This document shows, piece after piece, positions 1-8,740 of a stretch of 64,000 nucleotides of DNA. The stretch lies in assembly GCF_019599405.1 (NCBI RefSeq), contig NZ_RKLQ01000001.1, positions 1,668,737 to 1,732,736 on the forward strand, in the 5' to 3' direction. Numbering within the stretch: the first letter of the stretch is position 1; each line of letters begins with the position of its first letter. Made by a program: the position numbers and the translations under genes. The notes beneath the pieces were generated by a model. It had not been told where the DNA came from, did no database searches, and saw nothing but the letters and a program-made list of their open reading frames with translations. Origin of the DNA: Haloarcula salinisoli. GTDB lineage: Archaea > Halobacteriota > Halobacteria > Halobacteriales > Haloarculaceae.

Positions 1-30
1 CTATACGACGCCCGCCACCAGCAAACGATA

Positions 31-231
31 ATGGTGAACGCGGACCGATTCCGTGACAGCACGCAGATTCTGTTACCTGCGGGTGCGCTCAACGGGATCC
101 GTGACGAACTGGAAACCCGCTTTACCGTCACCGTACGGACCGAGGAGGAGCAGGTCCGTATCATCGGTTCGCCCGTCGAAATCAAAGACGCCGGCGACTT
201 CCTCGCGATGAACGGCGTTACCTTCGCCTGA
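31..231 (+). CDS. Small conserved haloarchaeal protein (VNG_1110C-like)
   Basis: A 66-residue acidic protein with no membrane segment, rich in alternating strand/helix character. Its length and its place beside the L11-L1-L10-L12 cluster match the small VNG_1110C family of haloarchaea, which has no known function. A TATA-like stretch at positions 1-9 lies about 25 bases before the ATG, which suits a leaderless transcript. A GC-rich hairpin follows the stop codon. The family assignment is from memory of the sequence type; the reading frame itself is secure because of its codon use. Confidence 0.75.
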   Translation: MVNADRFRDSTQILLPAGALNGIRDELETRFTVTVRTEEEQVRIIGSPVEIKDAGDFLAMNGVTFA

Positions 232-249
232 GAACCTTTTTCCGGTTCG

Positions 250-270
250 GGTGCGCGCAGAGCGCGCACC
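250..270 (+). terminator. GC-rich hairpin after the first gene
   Basis: A perfect 9-bp stem (250-258 with 262-270, loop AGA) starts 18 bases after the stop codon of the first gene. It is followed by an A-rich stretch rather than a T-run, so an intrinsic terminator role on the plus strand is only probable. Confidence 0.4.
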
Positions 271-285
271 GCTCACCGCAAAAAC

Positions 286-352
286 GTTCATGAAAAAGGC
301 CGGAATCGCCGCGAGCGGCGATCCCGGGGAAACCGCTCACTTCGTTCGCGGT
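286..352 (-). terminator. Double hairpin downstream of the alpha/beta hydrolase
   Basis: On the minus strand, past the stop of the hydrolase gene, a hairpin with arms at 332-337/347-352 is followed by an 8-bp stem at 305-312/315-322 and then a run of five T (positions 291-295 read on the minus strand). The arrangement suits a terminator for the hydrolase. The first hairpin carries the GCGAAC-GAA-GTGAGC motif that recurs elsewhere in this window. Confidence 0.45.
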
Positions 353-398
353 ACTCCTGTGCCACACCACCGGCTGGACAGCTACCAGCGAGACTACC

Positions 399-1304
399 TC
401 ACCGTCCGTTTTCGGTTAGATGCCGGACAAGCTCCTCAGTGACCGCGGGACGCTCGTGGTGGACCCAGTGTGACGCGTCGGGGTACATCCGGAGTTCCCC
501 ATCGTCGCAGTAGTCGACGCTCTGTTGAGCCATGGACGGAGAGAGCGCGATATCGTCCTCGCCCCAGCAGATAAGCGTCGGCTGTGTGACAGTGGTCCGC
601 TGGGGACTGTCCGACCGACGGAACCCCCGATACCAGTTGACCCTCGGTTCGACGCCGGTGTGTTGCCACGCCGTCCTGTAGCGCTCGATGGTCGCATCGT
701 CGAACGTCCCCTCGTGTGACGTGTATTCGAGTGACTGGACCATGTTGGCCATGTCGTTGCGACCCAGAAGCCATTCTGGGAGTCTGGGAACCTGGTAGAA
801 CCAGACGTACCAGCTCCGAAGCATCTGTCGGGGGCTCGACCGGAGTGCCTTGCCGTAGACCGTCGGATGGGGGACGTTCAGGATTCCGAGGGTATCGACC
901 ATGGATGGGGACCCGAGCGCGAGGTGCCAGGCGACGAACCCACCGAAGTCGTGCCCGACGACGTGGGCCGACTCCTGCCCTTCGTCGTGGATTAGCGCAC
1001 GGACATCAGCCGTCAGATTCGAGAGCCGATAGGCATCGATATCGTCGGGCGCGTCGCTCAGGTTACAGCCCCGCTGGTCCGGAACGACCACGCGGTAGCC
1101 TGCGTCGACGAGCGGGCCGATCTGGTCGCGCCAGCCGTACCAGAAATCGGGGTGGCCGTGCAGGAGGACGACCAGTGGGTCGTCGGGGTCACCCGCAGCG
1201 ACGACGTGTAACTGCACGTCGTTGAGTTCGCGGTAGGAGGATTCGAGTCCCACCGAACCACGCAACGTTGCATCTGTGTCTGGAATCCTCGCTTTAGTTG
1301 CCAT
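399..1304 (-). CDS. Alpha/beta hydrolase, epoxide-hydrolase-like
   Basis: A 301-residue alpha/beta-hydrolase. The oxyanion motif HGHPDFW lies near residue 49, DQRG near 76, and the nucleophile elbow GHDFGG near 117. An aspartate in the nucleophile position (D119) together with the HGxP motif is typical of epoxide hydrolases and haloalkane dehalogenases, not of serine esterases. The catalytic histidine is probably in DASHWVHHE near the C-terminus. No signal peptide is seen, so the enzyme should be cytoplasmic. The substrate cannot be told. The start ATG fits the beginning of the conserved region well. Its upstream neighbour, the regulator at 1390, is divergent and the two share an 85-base promoter region. 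Confidence 0.88.
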   Translation of the reverse strand: MATKARIPDTDATLRGSVGLESSYRELNDVQLHVVAAGDPDDPLVVLLHGHPDFWYGWRDQIGPLVDAGYRVVVPDQRGCNLSDAPDDIDAYRLSNLTADVRALIHDEGQESAHVVGHDFGGFVAWHLALGSPSMVDTLGILNVPHPTVYGKALRSSPRQMLRSWYVWFYQVPRLPEWLLGRNDMANMVQSLEYTSHEGTFDDATIERYRTAWQHTGVEPRVNWYRGFRRSDSPQRTTVTQPTLICWGEDDIALSPSMAQQSVDYCDDGELRMYPDASHWVHHERPAVTEELVRHLTENGR

Positions 1305-1389
1305 CGACGGTCAGTTGCGGGGCGACTCGGATTCGACTGGTGTCGGATAGTCTAGTGCATTTAAAAACGAGGGAGCCGCTGTAGGAGCC

Positions 1390-2043
1390 ATGAAATACCT
1401 CCATCTGTCGCTGCAGTACGAACGGGAGGTCCAGCATCCGATGCAGCGACTCCTGACAGATTCCCAGGCGCTCGAGCGCAGTTGGCTCGTGACCTGGAAC
1501 TTGCAGGGAACGGGCGACATCATCTATACCCTGTTCTATATCGTCGGCGACCGGGAGGTGTACAGAGAACACGTTGCCGAGGCCGAGGAGACAGTTCACT
1601 GCGATATCACACCTGTCGACGACCGGTCGTTCTACGCGTACGTTCGGGAGCGCGAGAAGGAAGTCTTCCAGCGCTTCCGGGCAGCGTTCGAACAGCCCTC
1701 AGTGGTTATCCTGCCCCCACTCGCGTACCGCCCCGAGGGGAGAGTCGACTTCGACGTCGGCGGCGAAGCTGCAGAACTGGCAGAAATTCTCGAGAACCTT
1801 CCCGATGAAATCACGGTCTCGGTGTCTGAGGTCGGCGAGTACGATTCCCGCCCGGGCGTTCCTGCAGTCGACCTCACGGCCCGGCAGCGTGAAGCGCTTC
1901 GAGCGGCAGCCGAGGTAGGGTACTACGAGTACCCGCGAACCGGGAATATCGCAGACGTGGCCGAGCGTCTCGACTGTGCGACGAGTACCGCATCGAACCA
2001 TCTACAGAAGGCACAAGCACGGCTCGTCAGACAATTTATCTGA
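1390..2043 (+). CDS. Bat-type (HTH-10) transcriptional regulator
   Basis: A 217-residue protein ending in a helix-turn-helix of the bacterio-opsin-activator type: the segment from about residue 158 (VDLTARQREALRAAAEVGYY) to the end shows the usual LTxRQxEaLraA start, the G-Y-Y-E-Y-PR turn and the DVAERLDCATSTASNHLQKA recognition helix. The N-terminal 150 residues have the mixed alpha/beta look of the Bat-associated sensor region but lack clear PAS or GAF motifs. A strong TATA element (TTTAAAAA) about 27 bases before the ATG supports a leaderless start. It may control the divergent hydrolase; that is inference from position only. Confidence 0.88.
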   Translation: MKYLHLSLQYEREVQHPMQRLLTDSQALERSWLVTWNLQGTGDIIYTLFYIVGDREVYREHVAEAEETVHCDITPVDDRSFYAYVREREKEVFQRFRAAFEQPSVVILPPLAYRPEGRVDFDVGGEAAELAEILENLPDEITVSVSEVGEYDSRPGVPAVDLTARQREALRAAAEVGYYEYPRTGNIADVAERLDCATSTASNHLQKAQARLVRQFI

Positions 2044-2144
2044 AACTGCAGAGCCCCCGACAGCCCTGCGTCGGTGAACAGTCGCGTCCGTAGCCCCACC
2101 ACATCGTGTGTCGCCCTCACGCGGCTTCCCCCGAAACGCAATCC

Positions 2145-2150
2145 TTTAAA
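2145..2150 (+). promoter_or_regulatory. TATA box of rpl11
   Basis: TTTAAA is centred about 26 bases before the rpl11 ATG with no Shine-Dalgarno sequence between, which implies a leaderless L11 transcript separate from the L1-L10-L12 unit. Confidence 0.6.
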
Positions 2151-2173
2151 CCGCCGAGAGGGATGCATCCTAC

Positions 2174-2656
2174 ATGGCTGGAACTATCGAAGTGCTCGTC
2201 CCCGGTGGGCAGGCCAATCCTGGCCCGCCCCTCGGTCCCGAGCTGGGTCCGACACCCGTGGACGTGCAGGCAGTCGTGCAGGACATCAACGACCAGACGG
2301 AAGCGTTCGACGGGACGGAAGTCCCTGTCACCGTCGACTACGACGACGACGGGAGCTTCGAGATAGAGGTCGGTGTCCCGCCGACGGCCGAACTCGTCAA
2401 GGACGAGGCCGGCTTCGACACCGGCAGCGGCGAGCCCCACGAGGAGTTCGTGGCGAATCTCACCGTCGACCAGGTCATGCAGATCGCCGAGCAGAAGCAG
2501 TCCGACCTGCTCGCCTACGACCTGAAAAACGCCGCCAAGGAAGTCGTCGGCACCTGCACCTCGCTGGGTGTCACCATCGAGGGCAACGACCCCCGCGAGT
2601 TCAAGGAGCGCATCGACGACGGCGAGTACGACGACGAGTTTGCAGCGCCCGCCTGA
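2174..2656 (+). CDS. rpl11: 50S ribosomal protein L11
   Basis: A 160-residue L11 (uL11), which binds the GTPase-associated region of 23S rRNA at the base of the ribosomal stalk. The N-terminal domain contains the proline/glycine-rich signature GQANPGPPLGPELGPTPVD near residues 13-31, the factor-linked flexible region. The C-terminal RNA-binding domain holds the motif DLLAYDLKNAAKEVVGTC. The length is normal for haloarchaea and the protein is acidic. It is the first gene of the conserved L11-L1-L10-L12 order. The 190-base gap and separate promoter before L1 suggest it is transcribed on its own. Confidence 0.98.
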   Translation: MAGTIEVLVPGGQANPGPPLGPELGPTPVDVQAVVQDINDQTEAFDGTEVPVTVDYDDDGSFEIEVGVPPTAELVKDEAGFDTGSGEPHEEFVANLTVDQVMQIAEQKQSDLLAYDLKNAAKEVVGTCTSLGVTIEGNDPREFKERIDDGEYDDEFAAPA

Positions 2657-2751
2657 ACGCGTCTCGAACGCACTCTGCGGTTTTCTCCGCTGTTTCCGGT
2701 CGTGAGCCACGTCTGTGCCCCTCGTAGCCACCCGGACTGGCGGTTCGACGG

Positions 2752-2846
2752 CTTTAAGTTCCCGATAGGCTTCTTGTCCGACGAGACAGGCATCCGCCTG
2801 TTTCACTGACCCGTAGAAGCCGTTTGGCGTACTACGGAGGTGAACA
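2752..2846 (+). promoter_or_regulatory. Structured leader of the L1-L10-L12 mRNA, probable L1 autoregulatory site
   Basis: A TATA-like CTTTAAG at 2752-2758 is followed by a leader of about 65-70 bases that folds well: GGCTTCT (2768-2774) pairs with AGAAGCC (2815-2821), and inside it ACAGGC (2786-2791) pairs with GCCTGT (2796-2801), leaving an asymmetric internal loop. A near-perfect Shine-Dalgarno sequence GGAGGTGA (2836-2843) precedes the L1 ATG. Archaeal L1 is known to repress its own mRNA through a structure that mimics its 23S rRNA site, and a leader of this kind is described for the Halobacterium cluster. That this structure binds L1 is inference. Confidence 0.7.
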
Positions 2847-3485
2847 ATGGCAGACCAGGAAATTGAGAACGCAGTCTCTCGCGCACTCGAAGAGGCACCT
2901 GAGCGGAACTTCCGCGAAACGGTCGACCTCGCCGTGAACCTGCGCGACTTAGACCTTAACGACCCGTCGAACCGCGTCGACGAGTCCGTCGTTCTTCCAT
3001 CCGGTACCGGACAGGAGACCACCATTGTGGTCTTCGCCGAGGGCGAGACAGCCCTCCGGGCCGAGGAAGCAGCAGACGACGTACTCGACGAGGACGAACT
3101 CGCAGAGCTTGGCGACGACGATGACGCCGCCAAGGATCTGGCCGATGACACTGACTTCTTCATCGCGGAGAAGGGTATGATGCAGGACATCGGTCGCTAT
3201 CTGGGGACCGTCCTCGGTCCGCGCGGGAAGATGCCGGAACCGCTCGACCCCGACGACGACGTCGTCGAGGTCGTCAACCGAATGAAAAACACCGTGCAGC
3301 TGCGCAGCGGCGAGCGTCGGACGTTCCACACCCGAGTGGGCGCCGAGGACATGTCCGCCGAGGACATCTCGGACAACATCGACGTCATCGTCCGCCGACT
3401 GCACGCCGACCTCGAGAAGGGGCCGCTCAACGTCGACACCATCTACGTGAAGACGACGATGGGCCCCGCCGTGGAGGTGGCCTGA
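2847..3485 (+). CDS. rpl1: 50S ribosomal protein L1
   Basis: A 212-residue L1 (uL1), which binds the L1 stalk of 23S rRNA near the E site and helps release deacylated tRNA. The conserved core [22 protein letters not shown] sits near residues 111-132, and the C-terminal motif [20 protein letters not shown] closes the protein. Unlike most genes here it has a strong ribosome binding site, in keeping with a leadered and translationally regulated message. The stop codon is followed after one base by the L10 start, so the two are coupled. Confidence 0.98.
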   Translation: MADQEIENAVSRALEEAPERNFRETVDLAVNLRDLDLNDPSNRVDESVVLPSGTGQETTIVVFAEGETALRAEEAADDVLDEDELAELGDDDDAAKDLADDTDFFIAEKGMMQDIGRYLGTVLGPRGKMPEPLDPDDDVVEVVNRMKNTVQLRSGERRTFHTRVGAEDMSAEDISDNIDVIVRRLHADLEKGPLNVDTIYVKTTMGPAVEVA

Positions 3486-3486
3486 T

Positions 3487-4527
3487 ATGAGCGCCGAAGG
3501 CGAGCGCAAGACAGAGACCATCCCGCAGTGGAAGCAGGAGGAAGTCGACGCCATCGTCGAGATGATCGAGTCCTACGACTCGGTCGGCGTCGTCAACATC
3601 GCCGGGATCCCGTCCCGACAGCTCCAGGATATGCGCCGTGACCTGCACGGCACCGCGGAGCTTCGCGTCTCCCGGAACACCCTGCTCGTTCGCGCGCTGG
3701 AAGAGGTCAACGACGGCCTCGAAGACCTGACCGAGCACATCGCCGGCCAGGTCGGGCTCATCGGCACCGACAGCAACCCGTTCTCGCTGTACCAGGAACT
3801 GGAAGCCTCGAAGACGCCCGCGCCCATCGGCGCCGGCGAAATCGCCCCGAACGACATCGTCGTGCCCGAGGGCGACACCGGCGTCGACCCCGGTCCGTTC
3901 GTCGGCGAACTCCAGTCCATCGGTGCGGACGCACGCATCCAGGAGGGGTCCATTCAGGTCCTCTCCGATTCGACCGTGCTCGACGCGGGCGAAGAGGTCT
4001 CACAGGACCTCGCGAACGTCCTCAACGAGCTCGGTATCGAGCCCAAGGAGGTCGGTCTCGACCTCCGCGGCGTCTTCTCCGACGGCGTGCTGTTTGCCCC
4101 CGAGGAGCTGGAACTCGACGTCGAGGAGTACGAGAGCGACATCGCCGCAGCCGCCAGCGGGGCGTTCAACCTCTCGGTCAACGCCGAGTACCCGACCGCG
4201 ACCACGCTCCCGACGATGCTGCAGACCGCGACCGGCGACGCCAAGAGCCTCGCGCTCTCGGCCGCCATCGAGGACCCCGAGGTCGTCCCCGATCTCATCA
4301 GCAAGGCCGACGCACAGCTCCGTGCCCTGGCCACGCAGATCGACGACCCGGACGCGCTGCCCGAGGAACTCCAGGACGTGGAGGCCCCGGCGGCCACAGA
4401 GGAACAGGCTGACGACCAGACCGAGGACACCGACTCCGAGGACGCCGACGACGCCGAGGCCGAGACAGACGAGGCCGAGGACGACGATGACGACGACGCC
4501 GGCGACGCGCTCGGAGAGATGTTCTAA
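3487..4527 (+). CDS. rpl10: 50S ribosomal protein L10 (P0)
   Basis: A 346-residue archaeal L10/P0, the stalk base protein that anchors L12 dimers. The N-terminal rRNA-binding domain includes [21 protein letters not shown]; the middle carries the archaeal/eukaryotic P0 insertion (about residues 110-185); the helical spine that holds L12 follows. The C-terminus is an extremely acidic hinge ending GDALGEMF, a tail that resembles the end of L12 and is the known binding site for translation factors. The start lies directly after the L1 stop. Confidence 0.97.
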   Translation: MSAEGERKTETIPQWKQEEVDAIVEMIESYDSVGVVNIAGIPSRQLQDMRRDLHGTAELRVSRNTLLVRALEEVNDGLEDLTEHIAGQVGLIGTDSNPFSLYQELEASKTPAPIGAGEIAPNDIVVPEGDTGVDPGPFVGELQSIGADARIQEGSIQVLSDSTVLDAGEEVSQDLANVLNELGIEPKEVGLDLRGVFSDGVLFAPEELELDVEEYESDIAAAASGAFNLSVNAEYPTATTLPTMLQTATGDAKSLALSAAIEDPEVVPDLISKADAQLRALATQIDDPDALPEELQDVEAPAATEEQADDQTEDTDSEDADDAEAETDEAEDDDDDDAGDALGEMF

Positions 4528-4545
4528 CCACACCAACACAGAACA

Positions 4546-4893
4546 ATGGAATACGTTTACGCTGCACTCATCCTGAACGAATCGGGCGAAGAAATCAACG
4601 AAGACAACCTCACCAACGTGCTCGAATCCGCCGGTGTCTCCGTCGAGGAGTCCCGCGTCAAGGCCCTCGTGGCCGCCCTCGAAGACGTCGACATCGAGGA
4701 GGCCGTCGAGCAGGCTGCCGCCGCACCGGTCGCGGCTGGCGGCGCCGCCGCGCCCGCCGAGGGTGGCGACGACGAGGCCGACCACGACGAGCCGTCCGAG
4801 GAAGAGGTCGCCGAAGCCGAAGCGGACGACGACGGCGACGACGACGGCGACGACGAGGCCGACGGCGAGGGCCTCGGCGAGCTGTTCGGTTAA
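4546..4893 (+). CDS. rpl12: 50S ribosomal protein L12 (P1)
   Basis: A 115-residue archaeal P1-type stalk protein. The N-terminal helical dimerisation domain ([20 protein letters not shown]) is followed by an alanine-rich hinge, a long Asp/Glu stretch, and the conserved tail GEGLGELFG that recruits elongation factors. It closes the L1-L10-L12 unit, 18 bases after L10. The acidic hinge is longer than in non-halophiles, as expected for this group. Confidence 0.97.
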   Translation: MEYVYAALILNESGEEINEDNLTNVLESAGVSVEESRVKALVAALEDVDIEEAVEQAAAAPVAAGGAAAPAEGGDDEADHDEPSEEEVAEAEADDDGDDDGDDEADGEGLGELFG

Positions 4894-5030
4894 ATCGGCG
4901 CAAACGGACTCCGTCCCAACCAGTACTTTCTTTGACGCCGCCGGTTAGCGCCAGCGCTGTCCTCAGTGTGGGGCGACCGAGCGCGCGGGCGCACGGAGAT
5001 TCATATGCGGAGGGGCGACCAGCCCCGGCC

Positions 5031-6257
5031 ATGCTCCCGGTCAGATTCGCGGCCGACCCCGTCGGCGTCGCCGCCCTGCTCGCGGCCATCGCCGGCGGCA
5101 TCGGCCTGGGGACCGTCAGCGGGCTGGTCCCCGGCCTGCACGCCAACACGCTCGCGCTCTTGCTGGCGGCGACGGCGGGGTCGGTGCCCGGCCCACGGGT
5201 CTACGTCGGCGCGGCGATGCTGGCCGCGGGGGTGACTCACACCTTTCTGGACGTGGTGCCGGCGCTTGCCCTGGGTGTCCCCGACCCGGCGATGGCCGCC
5301 GGCGCCCTGCCCAGTCACCGGCTGGTAATCGAGGGACGGGGCCGGGAGGCGCTGCGACTCTCGGCACTGGGGAGCGCCGGGGCAGTGGTGCTTGCGGTAC
5401 CGCTTTCGGTCCCCATCACGTGGCTGATGGTCCGTCTCTACCCGCTCGTCACCGCACAGCTGCCGCTGGTGCTTGGCAGTATCGCGGGGCTGCTGGTGCT
5501 CTCGGAGCCGGGCTGGGACCGCCGAGTCGGCGCCCTGATGTCGCTGGGAGCGAGCGGCGGCCTCGGGCTCGCGGTACTCGACGCGCCGGTCGCGGGGGCC
5601 CTGCCCGTCGCGGACGTGCTGGTCCCGGTGTTCTCCGGGCTGTTCGGCGCGCCGGTGTTGCTGGCGGCCATCGAGGGTGAGGGCGTCCCGCCCCAGGCCG
5701 ACGCGGCGGTGACGACACCCCGGCGCACCGTCGCTGTGCTGGCGACGGTCGGGACGCTGTGTGGCGCCGTCGTGGGGTATCTTCCCGGAGTCTCCAGTGC
5801 CGTCGCCGCGACGCTGGCACTGGGCCTGACCGCCCAGCGGGGCCCGCGAGCGTTCGTCGTGACGACCAGCGGCGTCAACACGGCGACGGCGGTCTTCGCC
5901 CTGTTCGCGCTGGTCGTCTTCGGTGACCCTCGAACCGGTGTGCTGGTCGCGCTCGACCGCGCGAGCGTCCCGCTCGCACTGCCCGCGTTGGTCGCCGCAG
6001 TCGCCATCTCGGCAGTCGTCGCCGCCGTGCTCGTGCCCCGGCTCGGGGACCGGTATCTCAGACGTATCGGACGACTGGACCCGGCCCGGCTGTCGGTCGG
6101 CGTGCTCGTCGGACTGCTCGTCCTCTCGGCCGTCTTCGCCGGCCCGCTCGGGGTCGGTATCTTCGCCGCCGCGACGCTGGTGGGCCATCTCCCACCGACG
6201 ACGGGCTGTCGGCGGGCGACGCTCATGGGGGTGTTGCTGGTCCCGCTGGCGCTATAG
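5031..6257 (+). CDS. TctA-like (DUF112) multi-pass permease
   Basis: A 408-residue membrane protein with about ten hydrophobic segments. The opening GLGTVSGLVPGLHANTLALLL and the later internal repeat GAVVGYLPGVSSAVAATLAL both carry the G-x3-G-x3-PG-h pattern of the TctA/DUF112 family, the large subunit of tripartite tricarboxylate transporters. No TctB-like or periplasmic binding protein gene is adjacent, so this is probably the archaeal stand-alone version; its substrate is unknown. I place the start at the ATG about 25 bases downstream of a TATA-like GATTCATATG element, not at an earlier in-frame codon. Confidence 0.8.
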   Translation: MLPVRFAADPVGVAALLAAIAGGIGLGTVSGLVPGLHANTLALLLAATAGSVPGPRVYVGAAMLAAGVTHTFLDVVPALALGVPDPAMAAGALPSHRLVIEGRGREALRLSALGSAGAVVLAVPLSVPITWLMVRLYPLVTAQLPLVLGSIAGLLVLSEPGWDRRVGALMSLGASGGLGLAVLDAPVAGALPVADVLVPVFSGLFGAPVLLAAIEGEGVPPQADAAVTTPRRTVAVLATVGTLCGAVVGYLPGVSSAVAATLALGLTAQRGPRAFVVTTSGVNTATAVFALFALVVFGDPRTGVLVALDRASVPLALPALVAAVAISAVVAAVLVPRLGDRYLRRIGRLDPARLSVGVLVGLLVLSAVFAGPLGVGIFAAATLVGHLPPTTGCRRATLMGVLLVPLAL

Positions 6258-7229
6258 ATACTCTCGCCGGCGGAAGTGCAACAGCATGATGGCACCCATC
6301 AGAATCATGCCGAGCATCGCCGCGGGGTAGCCAAAGCGCCAGCCCAGCTCCGGCATGTTGTACGGGCCCCCGGCGAAGTTCATCCCGTAGATGCCGGCGA
6401 CGAACGTCAGCGGGATGAAGATGGTCGCGACGACGGTCAGGACTTTCATCACCTCGTTGGTCGATTGGGAGACGGTGTTGAGATAGATGTCCCGCGCGCC
6501 GGAGACGAGGTCCCGGTAGGTCTCTGTCAGGTCGGCAATCTGGACGAGGTGGTCGTAGATATCCCGGAAGTACTTCTCCGTCTGGGGCTGGATCTGTTTC
6601 GGGTCGCCCCGTGCCAGCAGGCCGACGGCCTCGCGGGCCGGCCACACCTGCTTGCGGAAGGAGAGCAGGTCCCGGCGGACGTCGTTTATTTTCTCGATGG
6701 TCTCGCTGTCGGTCGAGACCGTCACTTCCTCCTCTATCTCCTCGATGTCGGTCTCGATCTCGTCGAGCAAGTCGAAGTACGCGTCGACGATGACGTCGAT
6801 TGCACGACAGGCAGTGAAATCCGGGCCCCGCTGGAGCAGTCGCTCGTCGCCGCGTTCGGCCGCGTCCATCACGCGCTGTATCGGCCCCGGCGGGCCGGTC
6901 CCCAGCGTGACCACCCAGTCCCGACCGATGAAGATGCCGACCGGCCTGGTCGTCACCTCCTTCTCGAAGGTCGTTTCGCCGGGGGTGAGGCTGATGGCTT
7001 TCAGGAGGACGAAGGTGTACTCCCGGAACTCCTCGGTCTTGGCCCGCGCGTCGCCGCGCATATCCTCGATGGCGAGCGGGTGGAGGTCGAAGGCCGACTG
7101 GACCGCCGAGACCTCCTCGTCGCTCGCCTCGGCGACGTGGACCCAGGTCGTCCCGGCGGCCTGTCGCGCCTCGGTGAGGTCGTCGTAGGCGACCGCTTCC
7201 TCGCCGGCGTAGACCAGCGCCGATATCAC
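6252..7229 (-). CDS. corA: CorA-type magnesium/cobalt transporter
   Basis: A 325-residue CorA family protein. It has a long cytoplasmic alpha/beta plus coiled-coil domain, then two C-terminal transmembrane helices joined by the signature YGMNF that forms the pore mouth. The region EIETDIEEIEEEV and the following long helix match the willow helices of CorA. The start codon is the GTG that overlaps the stop of the upstream small membrane gene by four bases (GTGA), so the two genes are translationally coupled. The 3' end overlaps the convergent permease gene by six bases. Confidence 0.9.
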   Translation of the reverse strand: MISALVYAGEEAVAYDDLTEARQAAGTTWVHVAEASDEEVSAVQSAFDLHPLAIEDMRGDARAKTEEFREYTFVLLKAISLTPGETTFEKEVTTRPVGIFIGRDWVVTLGTGPPGPIQRVMDAAERGDERLLQRGPDFTACRAIDVIVDAYFDLLDEIETDIEEIEEEVTVSTDSETIEKINDVRRDLLSFRKQVWPAREAVGLLARGDPKQIQPQTEKYFRDIYDHLVQIADLTETYRDLVSGARDIYLNTVSQSTNEVMKVLTVVATIFIPLTFVAGIYGMNFAGGPYNMPELGWRFGYPAAMLGMILMGAIMLLHFRRREYL

Positions 7230-7396
7230 GCGGCCGCCTCCGTGGCGTCGGACCGTCCGACCGCCAGCAGCGTCACGCCGACCATCACCGCCGTCAGGGA
7301 GAACGCTCGGCCGGGGTAGGCGACGGTCGCCCCCAGGAGGTAGCCGACCACCCCGCCGACGGTGAGGCCCAGTCCGAGGCCGGTCAGGGAGTTCAT
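7226..7396 (-). CDS. Small membrane protein coupled to corA
   Basis: A 56-residue protein with two hydrophobic segments (about residues 5-27 and 31-47) and a short polar tail. I do not recognise a family. It lies directly before corA with a GTGA overlap and was probably kept as its operon partner. Longer readings of this frame upstream run into the rpoL region and lose normal codon use, so the ATG at the glycine-rich helix is preferred. Confidence 0.6.
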   Translation of the reverse strand: MNSLTGLGLGLTVGGVVGYLLGATVAYPGRAFSLTAVMVGVTLLAVGRSDATEAAA

Positions 7397-7520
7397 GCGC
7401 CCCAAATCGCCGTGGTGGAATAAAAACGTACTCCCGGATACCCTCCAGCTGTGCCAGCCCACAGTGTGAGCCTGCGGAGAAGCGACACGTTGATGGGCAC
7501 AAGCGCCGGAAGCTTTCGGT

Positions 7521-7805
7521 ATGGACCTGCGCGTCATCGACAAGTCGGAGACGGAGCTCTCTATCGAGATTGCGGGCGAAGACCACACATTCATGAACGT
7601 CATCAAAGGGGCGCTGCTGGAGACCGAAGGCGTCACCGCTGCGACCTACGACGTCAACCCCGAGCAGTCCGGTGGCCAGACCGACCCCGTCCTGACCATC
7701 AAGACGGCGTCGGACGTCGACGCCCTCGACGCCCTCGAAGCGGGCACCGACCGCGTCATCGAGAAGGCGGACAACCTCACCGAGGCGTTCGAGGCCGCGG
7801 CCTGA
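7521..7805 (+). CDS. rpoL: DNA-directed RNA polymerase subunit L
   Basis: A 94-residue RpoL (Rpb11/AC19-like), which pairs with subunit D to form the assembly platform of archaeal RNA polymerase. The conserved block [16 protein letters not shown] near residues 19-34 is the diagnostic alpha-motif, followed by the usual V-x-A-x-YDVNP strand. The length is standard. It stands alone between the corA operon and the minus-strand zinc-ribbon genes. Confidence 0.96.
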   Translation: MDLRVIDKSETELSIEIAGEDHTFMNVIKGALLETEGVTAATYDVNPEQSGGQTDPVLTIKTASDVDALDALEAGTDRVIEKADNLTEAFEAAA

Positions 7806-8672
7806 TTAGCAGGAGACGGTAGTCACGTAGATATCGTCGTCCGGGGCGACGTGAATGTCGACGCCGATAGCCTCTCTGGTCTCCCTGTCACGCAACTGGT
7901 CGGCGACTGACTGCAGTGTTGTCATCGTGGTGTAGTCGTCGACCAGTTTACCCACCGACTGGGCGTCCCACTGGTAATCGTTGTCCGGTTCTTCGACCAG
8001 TTGGACCCCCTTGTCTACCGTCTCGGTCAGTATCGTGATACGACTGCCCCCGCAGTCGGGGTCGAACGGGTCGAGTTCGTCCGCCGTCGGCTCGTCCGCA
8101 TCGGCGTAGACGGACTCGACTTGCCGCTTGTTGAAGTAGGTCGCCATCTGGTCGAGTGTCTCCCGGCGGTCGAGTCTGGAGACGTCTGACTCCTCGCGGT
8201 CCTCGTTGACCGTCTCGACGAACGCATCCTCCGCAGCGAACAGCGAGACGCCATTTATCGACTCGTTCTCGCCGGGAACGTCGGGCGGTTGCGGTGTGCC
8301 AATGCCGGGGAGGTCGATGACACCGACCATCCCCAGACCCAGGACGAGCCCGAGCATGCCGACCACGGCGAATCCTGCAACGTACTTCCGGTCGAGGATG
8401 TCGGCCCACCCCGTAGAACCCATCTCGTCGACGTCACCGTAGTCTACCTCTCGCTGTTCCAGCATCGCGTTACCACAGCGACTACACGGCGGTGAGTTCT
8501 TCTGGTGTTCCCGACCGCATTCGGTACAGGCCCACACAAGCGGCGTCGAATCGTCGGTATTCTCCGGTGACATTGGCACCACCGCCTTCTCGAACTCCCC
8601 GTGCCCGCAGTTGTCACAGGGCGGGTCGTTCTCCTCGTGTGGTTTCTCACACCACTTACACCGCCATTCCAT
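7806..8672 (-). CDS. Zinc-ribbon membrane protein with a CAP-like domain, copy 1
   Basis: A 288-residue protein. Two CxxC zinc ribbons occupy residues 1-25 (CKWCEKPHEENDPPCDNCG) and about 48-67 (CTECGREHQKNSPPCSRCG). One transmembrane helix follows (about 93-117). The outer C-terminal domain starts with a helix of the pattern EDAFVETVNEDREESDVSRLDR and ends with VGVDIHVAPDDDIYVTTVSC-like strands, which resembles a reduced CAP/SCP domain closed by a disulfide between an inner PDC and the final cysteine. It is a paralogue of the next gene upstream. The zinc part would be cytoplasmic and the CAP part outside. No function is known to me. Confidence 0.75.
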   Translation of the reverse strand: MEWRCKWCEKPHEENDPPCDNCGHGEFEKAVVPMSPENTDDSTPLVWACTECGREHQKNSPPCSRCGNAMLEQREVDYGDVDEMGSTGWADILDRKYVAGFAVVGMLGLVLGLGMVGVIDLPGIGTPQPPDVPGENESINGVSLFAAEDAFVETVNEDREESDVSRLDRRETLDQMATYFNKRQVESVYADADEPTADELDPFDPDCGGSRITILTETVDKGVQLVEEPDNDYQWDAQSVGKLVDDYTTMTTLQSVADQLRDRETREAIGVDIHVAPDDDIYVTTVSC

Positions 8673-8740
8673 GCGTTAATTGTACCCGATAGTCGGTAAA
8701 AATATACTCATTCCGACCCAATGGCCATGCCCCGACAGAC

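Noticed and set aside
2117..3190. Long minus-strand frame opposite rpl11 and rpl1
   Set aside because: It is the antisense shadow of two certain ribosomal protein genes, with Ser/Arg-rich low-complexity content.
7230..7586. N-terminal extension of CorA by 119 residues
   Set aside because: The extension overlaps the small membrane gene and rpoL in another frame and has an Arg/Gly/Pro composition typical of shadow frames.
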